This document shows positions 7,729 to 16,366 of a stretch of 37,227 nt of DNA, piece after piece. Position numbers and translations under genes: made by a program. This DNA is from JAGVXH01 sp043810285 (lineage in GTDB: Archaea > Nanobdellota > Nanobdellia > Pacearchaeales > GW2011-AR1), in assembly GCA_043810285.1 (NCBI GenBank), contig JBDROH010000020.1, positions 1-37,227 on the forward strand. Reading direction: 5' to 3'. Every line of letters begins with the position of its first letter. Within the stretch, counting starts at the first letter, position 1. The notes beneath the pieces are model-generated. The model was not told the origin of the DNA. It saw only the letters and a list, made by a program, of their open reading frames with translations, and searched no databases.

Positions 7729-8706
7729 ATGAAAGTAGCTATAAATGGATTTGGTAGGATTGGTAGGATTGTTTTTAAGAGGGCTATCGAAAAAGGTATT
7801 AATGTCGTCGCTATAAACGATCAGTCAACTATCGAGATGATGGTTTATTTATTGAAGTATGATTCTGTTTATGGGGTTTATGATAAGAAAATAGAAGTCG
7901 GGAAAGATTTTATTAAAATTGATGGTAAAAAAATAATGGTTTTTTCTAAAGATAATCCTGAAGAACTTCCTTGGAAAAAATTAAGTGTCGACGTAGTAAT
8001 TGAATCTACAGGAGTTTTTACGAGTCGAGAGGGTGCTTCAAAACATTTGACTGCGGGGGCTAAAAAAGTTATAATCTCTGCACCTGGAAAAAATATGGAT
8101 GTTACGATAGTGTTGGGTGTTAATGAAAAAATTTTGAAGAAGACAGATAAAATAATTTCTCTTGCGTCTTGCACTACTAACTGTATAACGCCAATAATAA
8201 AAATTCTCGACGACAAATTTGGAATAGAGAAGGGGTATATTACTACAATCCATGCATATACTAATGACCAAAATATTTTAGACTCTACTCATAGAAAAGT
8301 TAGAAGATCTAGGGCCGGGGCAATTAATTTAATTCCTACTACGTCGGGTGCTTCTACTTCGGTAATGGATGTTATTCCAGCCCTTCGTGGGAAATTAGAT
8401 GGGATGGCTATTAGAGCACCAGTAGCTTGTGGTAGTATTACAGATTTTGTAGCGACGTTGAAAAAAAATGTAACTGTTGAACAAGTAAATAAGGTGATGA
8501 AAGACGAAGCTAAAAAAATTAAGGATGTCTTGGAATATACTGAGGATGAGATTGTTTCTTCAGATGTGATAAAGAATCCTCACTCTTCTATTTTTGATTC
8601 TAAATTAACTAAGACTAATGGAAATATGGTTAAAGTTCTTTCTTGGTATGACAATGAGTATGGGTATAGTTGTCGAGTAATTGATTTTCTTAAATTATTA
8701 AAATGA
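7729..8706 (+). CDS. gap: Glyceraldehyde-3-phosphate dehydrogenase, class I (bacterial type)
   Basis: Oxidises glyceraldehyde-3-phosphate with phosphate and NAD(P)+ to 1,3-bisphosphoglycerate, or runs in reverse for gluconeogenesis. At 325 residues it has the GFGRIGR Rossmann motif (7-13), the catalytic ASCTTNC with Cys148, TTIHAYTNDQ with the partner His, RAGAINLIPTTSGA, and WYDNEYGYSCRV at the end. This is the bacterial/eukaryotic class I enzyme. Most archaea carry the unrelated-looking class II enzyme, which lacks SCTTNC, so transfer from bacteria at some point is likely. It is the first gene of an operon; its last four bases (ATGA) overlap the start of pgk, the next enzyme in the pathway. 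Confidence 0.97.
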   Translation: MKVAINGFGRIGRIVFKRAIEKGINVVAINDQSTIEMMVYLLKYDSVYGVYDKKIEVGKDFIKIDGKKIMVFSKDNPEELPWKKLSVDVVIESTGVFTSREGASKHLTAGAKKVIISAPGKNMDVTIVLGVNEKILKKTDKIISLASCTTNCITPIIKILDDKFGIEKGYITTIHAYTNDQNILDSTHRKVRRSRAGAINLIPTTSGASTSVMDVIPALRGKLDGMAIRAPVACGSITDFVATLKKNVTVEQVNKVMKDEAKKIKDVLEYTEDEIVSSDVIKNPHSSIFDSKLTKTNGNMVKVLSWYDNEYGYSCRVIDFLKLLK

Positions 8707-9854
8707 AGATTAAAACTTTGAAGGATTTCGATTTGAAAAATAAACGAGTTTTATTGAGGGCAGACATTAATTCCGATGTCTTTAGGGGAAAAGTTCTTTT
8801 ATCTGAGAGGATTGTGGAAGCTTCAAAAACTATTCGGGAACTTAAAAAACAGAAAGCTAAAATTGTGATATTGGGGCATCAAGGTAACCCTGGAAAAAAG
8901 GATTTTCTTAATTTAAGACAACATGTGAAGTTATTGAATAAATATACTCAGGTGAAATTTATTCAAGATGTTTGTGGGGAAAAGGCAATTGGAGCGATAG
9001 GAAAACTGAAAAATGGCGAAGCAATCCTCCTTGATAATGTTCGATTTGTCGAAGATGAATTTAATCCTAGGAAGAAAAATAATATTTTGTTGAAAAATTT
9101 ATCGCCTTTGTTTGACTTGTATATTAATGACGCTTTTTCCGTGTGTCATCGAGATCATACTTCGATTACAGGTTTCCCAAAAAAGATACAAGGATGTATT
9201 GGTCCGTTAGTCGAAGCAGAATTAAAAGCTTTAGAAAAAATTTCTATTAAAAATTGTCTTTATGTCCTTGGAGGGGCTAAACCTGAATCTAACATTAAAC
9301 TTTTGAAAAGAAATAAAGTTTTGGCTTGTGGATTGTTCGGTCAGATGTGTCTCGTCGCTAACGGAAAAGATTTAGGATATCAAAATAAATATTTGGAAAA
9401 GAATGTTCTTGTCAAAGGAGATTATAAAAAGTTTAAATTGAAATTAAAAAAGAAATTAAAAAACGTCGAAACTCCGATAGATTTTGCAGTGATGAAGGAT
9501 AATTCCCGGAAGGAGTTTTTGTTGAAGGAGTTTCCGTTAGAGTATGAGATTGAGGATATTGGGGAAAATACTATAGAGAAATATGTTAAGGAAATAAAAA
9601 AGGCTAAAGCGATTTATATGAAAGGTCCGGCTGGTTTTTCTGCAGATGAACGGTTTGCCAAGGGGACGGTTTCTTTATTGAAGGCTATTGCTTCGTCGAA
9701 GGGTTTTAGTTTGGTTGGTGGCGGACATTTAAGTGATACTATTGAAAAATATAAATTGCTTAAAAAAAAGTTCGGCCATGTTAGTCTTTCTGGAGGAGCT
9801 TTGTTGAATTATATTGCTGGAGAGAAATTGCCGGGGATAGAGGTTTTGAAATAG
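8703..9854 (+). CDS. pgk: Phosphoglycerate kinase
   Basis: Transfers phosphate from 1,3-bisphosphoglycerate to ADP, the step after GAPDH. At 383 residues it has KNKRVLLRADINSDV near the N-terminus, LGHQGNPG (the histidine/arginine substrate loop), AILLDNVRF, YINDAFSVCHRDHTSI, the nucleotide-side MKGPAGFSADERFAKGT, and GGGHLSDTIEKY. In bacterial PGK that last motif is GGGDS; GGGH is typical of archaeal PGK. So an archaeal-type pgk sits next to a bacterial-type gap. The start overlaps gap by four bases, meaning translational coupling. The substrate loop is somewhat divergent (GNPGKK), but no key element is missing. Confidence 0.95.
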   Translation: MKIKTLKDFDLKNKRVLLRADINSDVFRGKVLLSERIVEASKTIRELKKQKAKIVILGHQGNPGKKDFLNLRQHVKLLNKYTQVKFIQDVCGEKAIGAIGKLKNGEAILLDNVRFVEDEFNPRKKNNILLKNLSPLFDLYINDAFSVCHRDHTSITGFPKKIQGCIGPLVEAELKALEKISIKNCLYVLGGAKPESNIKLLKRNKVLACGLFGQMCLVANGKDLGYQNKYLEKNVLVKGDYKKFKLKLKKKLKNVETPIDFAVMKDNSRKEFLLKEFPLEYEIEDIGENTIEKYVKEIKKAKAIYMKGPAGFSADERFAKGTVSLLKAIASSKGFSLVGGGHLSDTIEKYKLLKKKFGHVSLSGGALLNYIAGEKLPGIEVLK

Positions 9855-9918
9855 AGAAATTGTCGTAAATTCCAAAACTCTTAAAAACAATCTTGTTCTA
9901 AGTAATTTAGGTGATGAT

Positions 9919-11034
9919 ATGAACAAGAAATTTTGGGCTACAACATTTACTCTAACAGGGACTATAATTGGGGCAGGAATTTTAGGTCTCCCTTATGTTT
10001 TTGCACAATCTGGATTTTTGGCAGGACTGTTTTGGCTTGTTGTTCTCGGTGCTGTAATGATTTTTGTTAACCTCGCTTTAGGTGAAGTAACTCTCCGGAC
10101 AAAAGGCGTGCATCAACTGTCAGGGTATGCTGAAAAATATTTGGGATCTTGGGGAAAGTATGCCATGCTTTTTGCAATGCTTTTTGGAATTTATTCTGCA
10201 CTTTTGGCGTATCTAGTAGGTGAAGGAGAAAGTTTCTCAAGATTGTTTCCTGGTGATATTAGTCCGATATTGTTTGGTATTGCATTTTGGCTAGTTATGA
10301 CTCTGTTGTTGAGAGAAGGACTTAGAGGATTAAAGAAAATTGAAACGTGGGGCGTCCTAGGGATAATAGCAATCATCTTAGGATTCTTTATTAAACTTCT
10401 ACCACAAGTTCAACCATTAAATCTTATAACGTTCAACCTTCCAAATTTCGCTCTGCCAATTGGAGTTATTATGTTTGCCCTCTTAGGATTTACCTCGATA
10501 CCAGAACTCCGTCAAGAGATAAAGGGTCAAGAAAAGTTATTCAGGAAAGCTATATTTTTTGGGACTCTTATTCCTATATTCCTTTATATTTTATTTAGTT
10601 CAATCTTTGTAGGCATTCTTGGTAAAAGTGTAACTGAGGTCGCAACATTATCTTTCGGACCTTTTATTACGATTCTTGGAATTTTTACAATGTTTACTTC
10701 TTACTTTGTTTTATCTTATTCCATTCGAGATACTTTCAGATATGACTTTAAAACTTCGAAGATAATAAATTTTATTTTTACTTCTTTAGTTCCACTAATT
10801 TTATATCTTACGGTTTCTAAATTCAAAGTCCTTGGGTTTGTATCTATCCTTGGAATTGGAGGAGTAATTTCTGGAGGATTGACTGGAATCTTGATAATTT
10901 TAATTAGTAGAAAAGCAAAAGCAAAAACCCGAAATGGGAGGAATCCTGAAATACAGATGCCGATTACATGGCCAGTGATAATTCTTCTAATATTTATATT
11001 TATAGCCGGGATTGTTCTCGAGTTTATGCTATAA
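9919..11034 (+). CDS. Amino-acid permease (Trp/Tyr permease, APC superfamily)
   Basis: This is an integral membrane protein of 371 residues with about eleven hydrophobic helices. The first helix, TIIGAGILGLPYVFAQSG, is the substrate- and ion-binding helix of the aromatic amino acid permease/AAAP group, with the unwound GAG segment. Polar loops are short and there is no extra domain. An AGGTGAT Shine-Dalgarno at 9909-9915 precedes ATG 9919. It lies 64 bases after pgk, so cotranscription is possible but not required; cttaaaaa near 9882 could be its own TATA. Substrate is not defined by sequence; uptake of amino acids by H+ or Na+ symport is the family norm and would fit an organism relying on imported amino acids. 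Confidence 0.85.
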   Translation: MNKKFWATTFTLTGTIIGAGILGLPYVFAQSGFLAGLFWLVVLGAVMIFVNLALGEVTLRTKGVHQLSGYAEKYLGSWGKYAMLFAMLFGIYSALLAYLVGEGESFSRLFPGDISPILFGIAFWLVMTLLLREGLRGLKKIETWGVLGIIAIILGFFIKLLPQVQPLNLITFNLPNFALPIGVIMFALLGFTSIPELRQEIKGQEKLFRKAIFFGTLIPIFLYILFSSIFVGILGKSVTEVATLSFGPFITILGIFTMFTSYFVLSYSIRDTFRYDFKTSKIINFIFTSLVPLILYLTVSKFKVLGFVSILGIGGVISGGLTGILIILISRKAKAKTRNGRNPEIQMPITWPVIILLIFIFIAGIVLEFML

Positions 11035-11049
11035 ATGAGCATAATTTTA

Positions 11050-11067
11050 TGACAGAAACTTATGTCA
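11050..11067. promoter_or_regulatory. Inverted repeat TGACA-N8-TGTCA, possible operator
   Basis: Perfect half sites at 11050-11054 and 11063-11067 lie just after the permease stop. They sit about 40 bases before the TATA box of the acidic micro-ORFs. The size and symmetry suit a dimeric regulator. It could also be a chance palindrome in AT-rich sequence. Confidence 0.25.
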
Positions 11068-11105
11068 ACTATATCACGACGAAATCTACATAAATTTACA
11101 GAAAT

Positions 11106-11147
11106 CTTTATATAGTCTTTATATCAAGAAATTATTAATAAGGAGGT
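11106..11147 (+). promoter_or_regulatory. TATA box and full Shine-Dalgarno for two micro-ORFs
   Basis: ctttatatag (11106-11115) is a strong TATA box, predicting a start near 11136. AGGAGGT (11141-11147) is a complete Shine-Dalgarno, three bases before ATG 11151. Apart from one pilin gene, no other gene here has such a full site. This is the main evidence that the short frames after it are translated. Confidence 0.6.
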
Positions 11148-11150
11148 AAA

Positions 11151-11234
11151 ATGGAATCGGATAAGGATAACTGCCTCGATGAGGAAGAGTTTGATGACGA
11201 AGAAGAACTTGAAGATGAGGGGGAAAGTTTATAA
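11151..11234 (+). CDS. Acidic micro-protein, 27 aa
   Basis: ATG 11151 opens 27 codons and stops at 11232-11234. The peptide begins MESDKDNCLDEEEFDDEE and has 16 Asp/Glu against two Lys, with one Cys at position 8. It has no hydrophobic segment. A TATA box and a complete Shine-Dalgarno sit at the right distances. The size and charge suggest a disordered partner of a basic protein, a nucleic-acid mimic, or a regulatory leader peptide. I do not recognise a family. A second acidic micro-ORF follows after six bases. Confidence 0.5.
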   Translation: MESDKDNCLDEEEFDDEEELEDEGESL

Positions 11235-11240
11235 TAAAAA

Positions 11241-11315
11241 ATGTCTGAGTTAGAAGATATCGGAATTGAAGAAGGAGATTTTGATCTTTTAGAAGAAACT
11301 TCTGACTGCGAATAA
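11241..11315 (+). CDS. Acidic micro-protein, 24 aa
   Basis: ATG 11241 opens 24 codons and stops at 11313-11315. The peptide starts MSELEDIGIEEGDFDLL and ends TSDCE, with eleven Asp/Glu, no Lys or Arg, and one Cys near the end. It resembles the preceding 27-residue peptide in charge and in its single Cys next to an acidic residue, although the sequences do not align well. No separate Shine-Dalgarno is evident, so it is probably read by reinitiation. Downstream T-rich sequence (11314-11330) could end the transcript. Function unknown. Confidence 0.4.
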   Translation: MSELEDIGIEEGDFDLLEETSDCE

Positions 11316-11327
11316 TTTTTTTATTTT

Positions 11328-11753
11328 CTATTTTCTTTGCAACATTAATTCAATCTTTTTTGGGTCTTGAGTAATCTCTTTTACTATTGAAGCTGGACCT
11401 ATTATTGTAATGGCGTCCTGTTCACCAATGAGAATTTTTGCAATATTATGTCTTATTTTATGAAATAACGTTACGTTTTCGCTTTCACCTGAAATTGCTG
11501 CAATTTCAATTCCTTGGAAATCTTTAATGTTTCCAATCAATGTCATTGAGTTCTCAATTAATCTAACTTCTTCTTCAGGTTTTAATTTTCCTTGTAGAAT
11601 AATTATTTTTTTATCTAGGATAAGTCCCATAATTTTCTTTATTCGTTCTATTACGTTTTTATTTGCAATTTCTGAATAAGGCATAAAATGAATTGTCAAA
11701 TCATTCTTTCCAGTCTTCTTAGACTTTTTTACACTCTTTTTTTTACTAGTCAT
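11328..11753 (-). CDS. DUF2073 family protein
   Basis: This is a 141-residue archaeal protein. A basic N-terminal tail (KKKSVKKSKKTGK) is followed by a compact domain with LTIHFMPYSEI, KIIILQGKLKPEEEVRLIE, IEIAAISGES and DAITIIGPASIVKEI. This pattern matches DUF2073, which in archaea is nearly always encoded next to an Era-like GTPase. Here its ATG follows the GTPase stop with one base between. The biochemical role of DUF2073 is not established; constant linkage suggests it works with the GTPase, possibly as regulator or ribosome/membrane adaptor. It is the last gene of a seven-gene minus-strand run starting at 17378. Confidence 0.8.
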   Translation of the reverse strand: MTSKKKSVKKSKKTGKNDLTIHFMPYSEIANKNVIERIKKIMGLILDKKIIILQGKLKPEEEVRLIENSMTLIGNIKDFQGIEIAAISGESENVTLFHKIRHNIAKILIGEQDAITIIGPASIVKEITQDPKKIELMLQRK

Positions 11754-11754
11754 T

Positions 11755-12393
11755 TTAAATTTTTTTTACTAACTTGAAAAGTCCTTCATAGAACTCTTCA
11801 ATGTTATCACCATTTTTTGCGGAAATTCCTATAACGTCATATTCTGGGAACGCACCTTGTACTTTTTTAATATTTGATTTTTTTAAATCTATCTTATTTG
11901 CTACAATTAAAACAGGAATCTCTCGGGCCACTAAATTTCCGATAATTGTAATATTTACTTGTGAATATGGATTCATTGTCGAGTCAATCATGATTACTAC
12001 AGCATCCATATCGTCGAGCCATTTGATGGATTCAATAATTCCTTGTGTGGCTTCCTTAGCCCTATTTTGTGCATCTTTTCTTTTCATTCCAAATTTCATA
12101 AAGTCCTCAAAGTCAATCTTTGTGGCAATTCCCGGAGTGTCGATTAGTTTGAATTCAATTTTTTTCCCATCTCTTTCAAGGATAACTTTCTCTTTAATTT
12201 GGATTTTTCTTGTTTCATGGGGCATTTTGCTTACACTACCTAAATCTTCTCCTAACCAATCTTGGCAGATTCGATTAGCTAAACTTGTTTTTCCAACGTT
12301 TGGTGAACCATAGAATCCTAATTTTATCTCACCTTTTTTTTTGAAAAGTCCTGAAAAAATTCGTCTTGCAAAATTTTTAATTATTTTAATCAT
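11755..12393 (-). CDS. Era-like small GTPase, partner of DUF2073
   Basis: I start at ATG 12393, one base after the upstream gene's stop (12395-12397). The open frame extends further, but that part only shadows the upstream gene. The 212 residues carry every G box: G1 GSPNVGKTS (29-37), G2 Thr61, G3 DTPG (85-88), G4 NKID (166-169) and G5 SAK (191-193). Relatives are Era/Der-type translational GTPases. The first 20 residues (IKNFARRIFSGLFKKKG) are amphipathic and basic and could touch membrane or RNA. The archaeal DUF2073-linked GTPase has no settled function. Here it is tied to a large surface protein, which is the most informative context. Confidence 0.9.
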   Translation of the reverse strand: MIKIIKNFARRIFSGLFKKKGEIKLGFYGSPNVGKTSLANRICQDWLGEDLGSVSKMPHETRKIQIKEKVILERDGKKIEFKLIDTPGIATKIDFEDFMKFGMKRKDAQNRAKEATQGIIESIKWLDDMDAVVIMIDSTMNPYSQVNITIIGNLVAREIPVLIVANKIDLKKSNIKKVQGAFPEYDVIGISAKNGDNIEEFYEGLFKLVKKI

Positions 12394-12394
12394 T

Positions 12395-15058
12395 TTATAA
12401 TCTTTTTTGGAACTCTGACTTATTAATGTTTCTTTTATCTTGTTGTTGGATTGGAGTAGCAAATTTCTTTCTTGCTTTTTGATTTCTAAAGTAAGCAGTA
12501 ATTTTATCAATAGGGATAATCTCCAACATACCAGTTCTCTGTCCAAGTGATTTCTTAGTTGCATAAATTATTCTCTCACTAGACCATCCCTTTTTTCTCA
12601 ATGTATCAAAGGTCACAGCCTCAGTCTGACCTCTTGCTCGTGCATTTGTAATATACATTAAAAGGTTGTATAACTCTTGAGGATTGCTAAATAAGTAATT
12701 CTCGTAATGCCGTTTGTACCAAATTTGTAAGGCTGTGTAAATAATTAAAGCAAAAAAAATTGATAGAATAACATTAACAATTGCACCTAAGATAGGTTTA
12801 CAATCACTACGGCAGGTACTGGAGGTTTCACCTAAAGTTTTTTCACAAATATTATTAAAATTACAAGTAGTATCAATTTTAGATTCTATAATCATCATAC
12901 TTAATTTTGGAGAAATAAAAAATGTTGTTTCATCTGGACTTTTGTGATAAAACTCAAAACTTTTATCTTCGTTTTTATCTAAGATTATTACAGTTGCATT
13001 ATCCACCTTTTTTGCTCCGGATAACTGGTTAAAATAAATTTCTTCTAGAGGACGATTAATTACGAAGTAACTTTCATCATCAATTAATGAATTAAGGTTA
13101 AACTTATATATTCTAAAAATTGGAATAATTTCCCCGTTCCATTTCGAAATTGAGAATATTTTTGTTGAAAAAGAACCTTCAATATTTTGATTTTGCCAAT
13201 CGATGATAGGGCTTTTATACTCCTCTAGGTCTCCATAAGAACCTCCTGTGATCGCTACGATAATTTCAGGATTAACATTCTTGAGTTTAGTCCAAAGGAA
13301 AGGGTATGTTTCTTCGTTTGAAAAAATTTCTATAGGAATATCTAATGAATAAAGGTCTTTTGCTATAGCTAAAAAATCTTTGTTTTCAATAGCATTAGAC
13401 TGTGCCTTTTTTAGTCTAGCTAACTCATCTTTATAAAAAGGAATATCAAGAGTGTCTTCTAAAGCCTCTTGGTACCAAAGAGGGAAAGTGTTAATTTTTG
13501 TAATAACATTATTTAATGCTTCTTCTTTTTTAGAAAGTGTAATATTAATGGCCTCAGATGGGTTGATAGTGTTAATGATAAAACTCTTTTTTGAAGTTAA
13601 ATTTTTACCTGCATTGACTTCAACAGTAACTGTATAATTTTTTATTTCATTAAATGTATGGACTATGGAATTGGTAATAGTAGTGTAACTTTTATTTCCG
13701 AAATCCCATTTATATGTTAAAGAAGCGTTTGGGACACCATAGTCAACATTGATGTAATAGTTGATTGGAACTCCTGCAGGAGGATTCAATGGAGAAAGTG
13801 AACTAATAATCGGTGCAGGTAATTTTTCGATTAATTCTTCAAAAAGTTTTTTATCTCCAAGATACAAAGAATATGTTCCATTTGAAGTAATATTAAAGTT
13901 TGTGAGACTTAGATCAAGAACACCTGAGAAATCGACGGTGGCAGGAATAGATTCTAAATTGTAAATATTATTTTCTTGATAATTTTCTCCATTTCGAGTG
14001 TATTGCAAGAGAACATCGTATATTCTAAGTGTTTGAGAGACTCCTGAGAGAGCCAAGGGGAGGATACATCCATTTGAACAGTCTCTATCGAATCTTGTTT
14101 CAAGGAGGTCATCTGCCATTAAAGTTGCTCCTGCCAAATCAATGTCTGCTGAACTAAATGAGCTAGCATTAGAATATTTTGCTGTTTGGGCAAAAATCGC
14201 ATAGTCTTTTGTACTAGAACTAGGACCTAAAGAATAAACAAACCCACAACTGGTTCCAGAATTTTCTTCATAAATATGGTAATTTGTTAAACTATTTGAA
14301 GAAACGCAAATCTGGTAGTATCCTGTTTCAAAAGTTTGTCCTTCTTCCGAATCAATCCTACACCCATCTTTAAGATTAGGATTATAATTGCATTCACCTA
14401 AATATCCTCCTCCATCTTCTGGATAAATCTTCATATTTAAAATTTTGTCATCGTTATTATCTGAATAAACTCCTACATTAAAAGCGCCCGTTTCTGAAAT
14501 AGGAATCATTTCACAATAGCTTGATGTTCCAATTAAAGGGCCTATTAAAGGGATATCCGCATTATAACATCCCCAAATCTTAGATGAAAAAATATCTGAA
14601 AATTTATTAAATTTCCAAGTACTGTCTTCAAAAAAATCAATAGATAAAGGAGTCCTATCATTTGTTCCAAAATTACTCTCGATGGAAAAATCTAGATTGG
14701 TTAAGATAATGTTGGTCCCATTTAAAACAAATCCGCTATAGATGGGATATGAATTAATATTGAATATTTTTTCTGTCGATGCAGAAGAAGGGTTATAATT
14801 ATTAGAACAATCTGAAGGAGAACATTCGTAGTCAACTCCGTTTGCAATTAAAAAATCTTTTAAAAGGATTTCTTCACCTTTTCCAGAATATAATTTAGTA
14901 GCATAATCTTCATTGGAAATTGTTAAATTAATCTCTCCTGAAATTCTTTCATATGGATAATAAATGGTTTTGAAATTATAATCATGGACTTCAACAGAAG
15001 CAGAGGCCACTCCCATTAGATAGAAGAATGCTAGAAAGATTAACAACAACTTTTTCAT
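12395..15058 (-). CDS. Large exported PKD-domain membrane protein (receptor- or adhesin-like)
   Basis: 887 residues. A signal peptide (2-20, ending VASASV) leads into a long extracellular part rich in N-x-S/T sites and cysteines. A PKD-type beta-sandwich lies around 430-500 (LTYKWDFGNKSYTTI, VHTFNEIKNYTVTV). A helical segment (510-580) and another beta-rich part follow. Just before the membrane is a short Cys motif, CNFNNICEKTLGE...CRSDC, of the CxxxxxC-GE-C-DC type common in archaeal surface proteins. One transmembrane helix (AIVNVILSIFFALIIYTALQ) leads to a cytoplasmic tail of about 110 residues with GWSSERIIYATKK, which looks like a small helical or winged-helix module. The topology is that of a sensor or a pilus/S-layer anchor. 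It is followed after one base by the Era-like GTPase, so signalling to that GTPase is conceivable. Confidence 0.8.
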   Translation of the reverse strand: MKKLLLIFLAFFYLMGVASASVEVHDYNFKTIYYPYERISGEINLTISNEDYATKLYSGKGEEILLKDFLIANGVDYECSPSDCSNNYNPSSASTEKIFNINSYPIYSGFVLNGTNIILTNLDFSIESNFGTNDRTPLSIDFFEDSTWKFNKFSDIFSSKIWGCYNADIPLIGPLIGTSSYCEMIPISETGAFNVGVYSDNNDDKILNMKIYPEDGGGYLGECNYNPNLKDGCRIDSEEGQTFETGYYQICVSSNSLTNYHIYEENSGTSCGFVYSLGPSSSTKDYAIFAQTAKYSNASSFSSADIDLAGATLMADDLLETRFDRDCSNGCILPLALSGVSQTLRIYDVLLQYTRNGENYQENNIYNLESIPATVDFSGVLDLSLTNFNITSNGTYSLYLGDKKLFEELIEKLPAPIISSLSPLNPPAGVPINYYINVDYGVPNASLTYKWDFGNKSYTTITNSIVHTFNEIKNYTVTVEVNAGKNLTSKKSFIINTINPSEAINITLSKKEEALNNVITKINTFPLWYQEALEDTLDIPFYKDELARLKKAQSNAIENKDFLAIAKDLYSLDIPIEIFSNEETYPFLWTKLKNVNPEIIVAITGGSYGDLEEYKSPIIDWQNQNIEGSFSTKIFSISKWNGEIIPIFRIYKFNLNSLIDDESYFVINRPLEEIYFNQLSGAKKVDNATVIILDKNEDKSFEFYHKSPDETTFFISPKLSMMIIESKIDTTCNFNNICEKTLGETSSTCRSDCKPILGAIVNVILSIFFALIIYTALQIWYKRHYENYLFSNPQELYNLLMYITNARARGQTEAVTFDTLRKKGWSSERIIYATKKSLGQRTGMLEIIPIDKITAYFRNQKARKKFATPIQQQDKRNINKSEFQKRL

Positions 15059-15076
15059 AAAATGAAGTAGTATTTA

Positions 15077-15382
15077 CTATTTATAAACTTCACTTTTACG
15101 ACGAGCTTTTTTAGTTTTCGGGAATTTCTTTTTATTTATTTTCTTTTTATGTTTAAGAACTTTCTGTGAAATTGCCATAATAATCGCAAGAGTAATTAAG
15201 GTAGCAATTCCATATTGGGTTAAGGAATTCCAATCAATCATATTGGAAAGAAAGTTTTGTTCGGAGGAATCTGTAGATAAGGCACCAATATAAAAATCAG
15301 TTCGAATATTAGACGTTGATTCTGCTACGACAAATCCAGATATAGCTAAGACTAAAACTAAGCTTAATAATGTTCTCCTCAT
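15077..15382 (-). CDS. Small membrane protein with basic cytoplasmic tail
   Basis: 101 residues. A signal peptide (3-20, ending VVAES) and a short polar ectodomain are followed by one transmembrane helix (IATLITLAIIMAISQ, about 59-73). The cytoplasmic tail is extremely basic (KKINKKKFPKTKKARRKSE). I know no family. The tail could bind nucleic acid, ribosomes or acidic lipid. It lies 18 bases before the PKD protein gene and 37 bases after the Cys-rich gene, inside a tight run, so a role in the same envelope complex is likely. Confidence 0.65.
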   Translation of the reverse strand: MRRTLLSLVLVLAISGFVVAESTSNIRTDFYIGALSTDSSEQNFLSNMIDWNSLTQYGIATLITLAIIMAISQKVLKHKKKINKKKFPKTKKARRKSEVYK

Positions 15383-15419
15383 AGCTAATTTAAGGAGTAA
15401 AAAGATTATAAATGTTTCT

Positions 15420-16328
15420 CTAATCCTGTTGAGCTTTTAATTCCTTTAGAAAATAGAATAATCCTATTATTCCTAAGGACATAAAAAAGGAGAATAAACT
15501 AAATCCGAATAGTTTTAGACTAGATAGACCGCATACTCTTTCTGCTCCTACTGAATTATCTATACATTTTGCTGCTTCTAGAACTTGTAAGGGAATACCT
15601 GAAGGGTAACCTTCGATGATTTGAGGAGTTGCATCCCAAGTGATTATTTGAGTACCATTAATACAGTCTCCAATTCCAAAACTTTTTCTGCATTCAAATG
15701 AGTTTATTGTGCCATTATATATTTCTTCTACAATATCTGAACCTATTTCACAACTAGTATCCCATCTGCAACTACAGTTTCTGTGAAGATATACTATATC
15801 CTCTACAGTAAAGTAGGTTCCACAAATTTCTGATCCAACTCCAATTTGTCCTAATCCAAATTTGTCCTCAATACAGTCTTCAGAAGTTTGGTAAATATCA
15901 CAACTGTAATCTGATGGTGACTCGATGCAAATTCCTCCGTCTACAGGTAACCAATAACATTCAACTAATTCACAATCATTTTGGGTTAGTCTATCTGAAC
16001 AATCACCTTCTCTCAAATTGCATATAGGGCCTTCTGCACTATTTTCACAAAAGTACCCTTGGGGGCAACAAGAAGGTTCTCCTAAGAGGTGAGTTGCGAC
16101 ACCTTTAGAACATCCAAAGTTATCGTAAATAGTATCGTATAGAATGTAATCTCCGTCTTCATAATTGCAAAAGTAATCTTTTTCAGAAGAGCAAGTTCCT
16201 GCTAGAAGTCCTGTTTCTCTAAAGTCACATCCTAAAATGGTAAAGTTTGATTGAGTGTTAGAATCTGCTCCGCTTACGATTCCTATTACAAAAATTCCGA
16301 TAAGTAAGATTAATAACCTCTCCTTCAT
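15420..16328 (-). CDS. Exported cysteine-rich single-pass membrane protein
   Basis: 302 residues with a signal peptide (3-20) and a C-terminal transmembrane helix (FSLFSFFMSLGIIGLFYFL, about 276-294) that leaves only a few cytoplasmic residues. The ectodomain holds 22 cysteines, many in pairs or close spacing (EPSCCPQGYFC, NCSCRW), so it must be stabilised by disulfides. Repeated short units of the form C-x(n)-DC-E/I-x-C around residues 110-160 suggest a repeated small Cys knot. No enzymatic motif is visible. It sits between pilin-like genes and the PKD protein and is probably part of the same cell-surface assembly. The thioredoxin/CcdA pair at 6580-7617 may help fold it. Confidence 0.7.
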   Translation of the reverse strand: MKERLLILLIGIFVIGIVSGADSNTQSNFTILGCDFRETGLLAGTCSSEKDYFCNYEDGDYILYDTIYDNFGCSKGVATHLLGEPSCCPQGYFCENSAEGPICNLREGDCSDRLTQNDCELVECYWLPVDGGICIESPSDYSCDIYQTSEDCIEDKFGLGQIGVGSEICGTYFTVEDIVYLHRNCSCRWDTSCEIGSDIVEEIYNGTINSFECRKSFGIGDCINGTQIITWDATPQIIEGYPSGIPLQVLEAAKCIDNSVGAERVCGLSSLKLFGFSLFSFFMSLGIIGLFYFLKELKAQQD

Positions 16329-16366
16329 AAACTATTTATGATAAAATGCCTTTATAATTTTATCTT

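Noticed and set aside
9911..9917. GTGATGA, resembling a C box of a C/D guide RNA
   Set aside because: No D box (CTGA) follows at a suitable distance, and the bases form the Shine-Dalgarno region of the permease gene.
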